NCBI RefSeq assembly: GCF_004745635.1
Contig: NZ_SRLB01000025.1
Coordinates: forward strand, 26,045-90,044
Length of the DNA stretch: 64,000 nt
Source: Methylobacterium nonmethylotrophicum
Lineage (GTDB): Bacteria; Pseudomonadota; Alphaproteobacteria; Rhizobiales; Beijerinckiaceae
Direction: 5' to 3'
In this document: positions 63,068 to 64,000 of the stretch, one piece after another
Layout: every line of letters begins with the position of its first letter
Numbering within the stretch: the first letter of the stretch is position 1
The notes under the pieces: model-generated
The model's input: only the letters and a program-made list of their open reading frames with translations
Told to the model about the DNA's origin: nothing
Databases searched by the model: none
Translations under genes and position numbers: made by a program

Positions 63068-63772
63068 ATGAGCAGCGAGCGCGTCGCCATCGTCACCGCC
63101 GGCGGCAGCGGCATGGGGGCCGCCGCGGCCCGCAAGCTGGCGGCCGACGGTTTCCGGATCGCGATCCTGTCCTCGTCGGGCAAGGGCGAGGCGCTGGCCG
63201 CCTCCCTGGGCGGGCTCGGAGTGACGGGCTCGAACCAGTCGCCGGACGACCTCGCGCGCCTCGTCGCGCGCACGCTGGAGCGGTGGGGCCGGGTCGACGT
63301 GCTGGTCAACAGCGCCGGCCACGGGCCGAAGGGTCCGCTCCTCGACCTGACCGACGAGGACTGGACCCGCGGGATGGAGGTCTACTTCCTCAACGTGGTG
63401 CGGCCGACCCGCCTCGTCACGCCGATCATGCAGCGCCAAGGCGGCGGCGCGATCATCAACATCTCGACCTTCGCGGCCTTCGAGCCCGAGCAGGCCTTTC
63501 CGACCTCGGGCGTGTTCCGCTCGGGGCTCGCCGCCTTCACCAAGCTCTTCTCCGACCGCTACGCCCCCGACAACATCCGGATGAACAACATCCTGCCGGG
63601 CTTCATCGACAGCCTGCCGGAGAAGCCGGGCATCCGCGACCGCATCCCGCTCGGCCGCTACGGCCACGCCGACGAGATCGCCGCCGTGGTCGCCTTCCTG
63701 GCCTCGGAAGGGGCGGGCTACATCACCGGGCAGAACCTGCGGGTGGATGGCGGGATCACCCGGTCGGTGTAG
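63068..63772 (+). CDS. SDR-family protein with an atypical active site
   Basis: A 234-residue short-chain dehydrogenase/reductase. The nucleotide motif is VTAGGSGMGAAAARKLAADG and LVNSAGHGPKGPL holds the NAG-like triad; INISTFAAF carries the catalytic Ser. But where Tyr-x3-Lys is expected, the sequence reads SGVFR before SGLAAFTKLF, so Tyr and Lys are replaced by Ser and Arg. C-terminal features are normal (RMNNILPGFIDSLPEKPGI, SEGAGYITGQNLRVDGG). It may be inactive or use altered chemistry. It follows the xox genes on the same strand; the start ATG at 63068 has a GGGAG ribosome-binding site. Confidence 0.88.
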   Translation: MSSERVAIVTAGGSGMGAAAARKLAADGFRIAILSSSGKGEALAASLGGLGVTGSNQSPDDLARLVARTLERWGRVDVLVNSAGHGPKGPLLDLTDEDWTRGMEVYFLNVVRPTRLVTPIMQRQGGGAIINISTFAAFEPEQAFPTSGVFRSGLAAFTKLFSDRYAPDNIRMNNILPGFIDSLPEKPGIRDRIPLGRYGHADEIAAVVAFLASEGAGYITGQNLRVDGGITRSV

Positions 63773-63893
63773 GGGTGCGGCCCAGGCACGATTGGCCGGT
63801 TCGACGCGACGGCTCTCAATCCCACAGGGTCGTCGGCCGTGAAGAACGTCTAAATCGTTGGAAGATCGCGCGGATTGGTTATGCACACGTCTT

Positions 63894-63949
63894 CGCGCGT
63901 GCAAGGGCTTGGCGTGGGTCAGTGGGTTTCCTTGCAAATTGCACGCGCG
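63894..63949. terminator. Inverted repeat after the SDR gene
   Basis: CGCGCGTGCAA (63894-63904) and TTGCACGCGCG (63939-63949) form a perfect 11-bp stem; GCAAGG/CCTTGC extends the pairing within. There is no T-run. It may mark the end of the xox-region transcript or be an operator for a gene beyond the window. The rest of 63773-64000 shows no gene. Confidence 0.35.
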
Positions 63950-64000
63950 GCGAGGGCGTGATTCCCTGCTCCTGACGACGGGAGCGGGAGACGGGGCATG

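Overview
This 64-kb window is very GC-rich, tightly packed alphaproteobacterial chromosome. It most likely comes from Methylobacterium or a close relative. The evidence is a lanthanide-type methanol dehydrogenase cluster (xoxF, xoxG, xoxJ and two quinoprotein-associated genes), formyltetrahydrofolate deformylase purU, an EcfG general-stress sigma factor, and frequent GTG/TTG starts with 4-base ATGA/GTGA overlaps. No rRNA, tRNA, CRISPR array, prophage or intact insertion sequence was seen. The species is not determined.

Layout. 1-4.3 kb: aroC (5' end outside the window), a ribB with an N-terminal helix-turn-helix domain behind a perfect palindrome, a histone-deacetylase-like enzyme and an L,D-transpeptidase lipoprotein. 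4.4-10.2 kb: a hypothetical gene, then a minus-strand run of amino-acid permease, unknown secreted protein, secreted caspase-like protease and exported alpha/beta hydrolase. 10.4-17.3 kb: a hydrolase-like lipoprotein, a broken RTX gene end beside a repeat fragment, a small membrane protein, an outer-membrane barrel, an acetyltransferase and mutL. 17.5-24.8 kb: a TetR regulator and EmrAB-type efflux pair sharing a perfect operator, then a PotABC-type importer with no binding protein. 24.8-30 kb: a hicA toxin gene split by a 217-bp MITE-like element with target duplication, its HicB-like partner, a NepR-EcfG fusion sigma factor, RutA and a coupled amidase. 30-38.3 kb: tamB-tamA, a second deacetylase-like gene, a 44-residue peptide gene behind a consensus EcfG promoter, and a probable small RNA. 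38.4-49.4 kb: a DUF502 membrane protein, a TonB siderophore receptor, a peptide-binding protein, a HbpS/GlcG-like protein, a methyltransferase plus AlgX-like pair, purU and an ABC-F ATPase. 49.5-57.6 kb: a 119-bp palindromic repeat, a flavin hydroxylase-MFS-MarR aromatic module, a UDP-sugar dehydrogenase, a Crp/Fnr regulator, an asparaginase-like enzyme and trmO. 57.6-63.8 kb: the xox methanol oxidation cluster and a short-chain dehydrogenase with an atypical active site.

How it fits together. The xox genes describe periplasmic methanol oxidation passing electrons to cytochrome c; purU belongs to the one-carbon folate network. The sigma-factor fusion and the EcfG-type promoter 11 kb away suggest a local piece of the PhyR-NepR-EcfG stress response. 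A palindromic intergenic repeat occurs three times (partial, MITE-borne and near-perfect), twice beside a broken gene.

Most worth following up: the NepR-EcfG fusion, the HTH-RibB protein with its own palindrome, the stress-promoter peptide, and the MITE-killed hicA.
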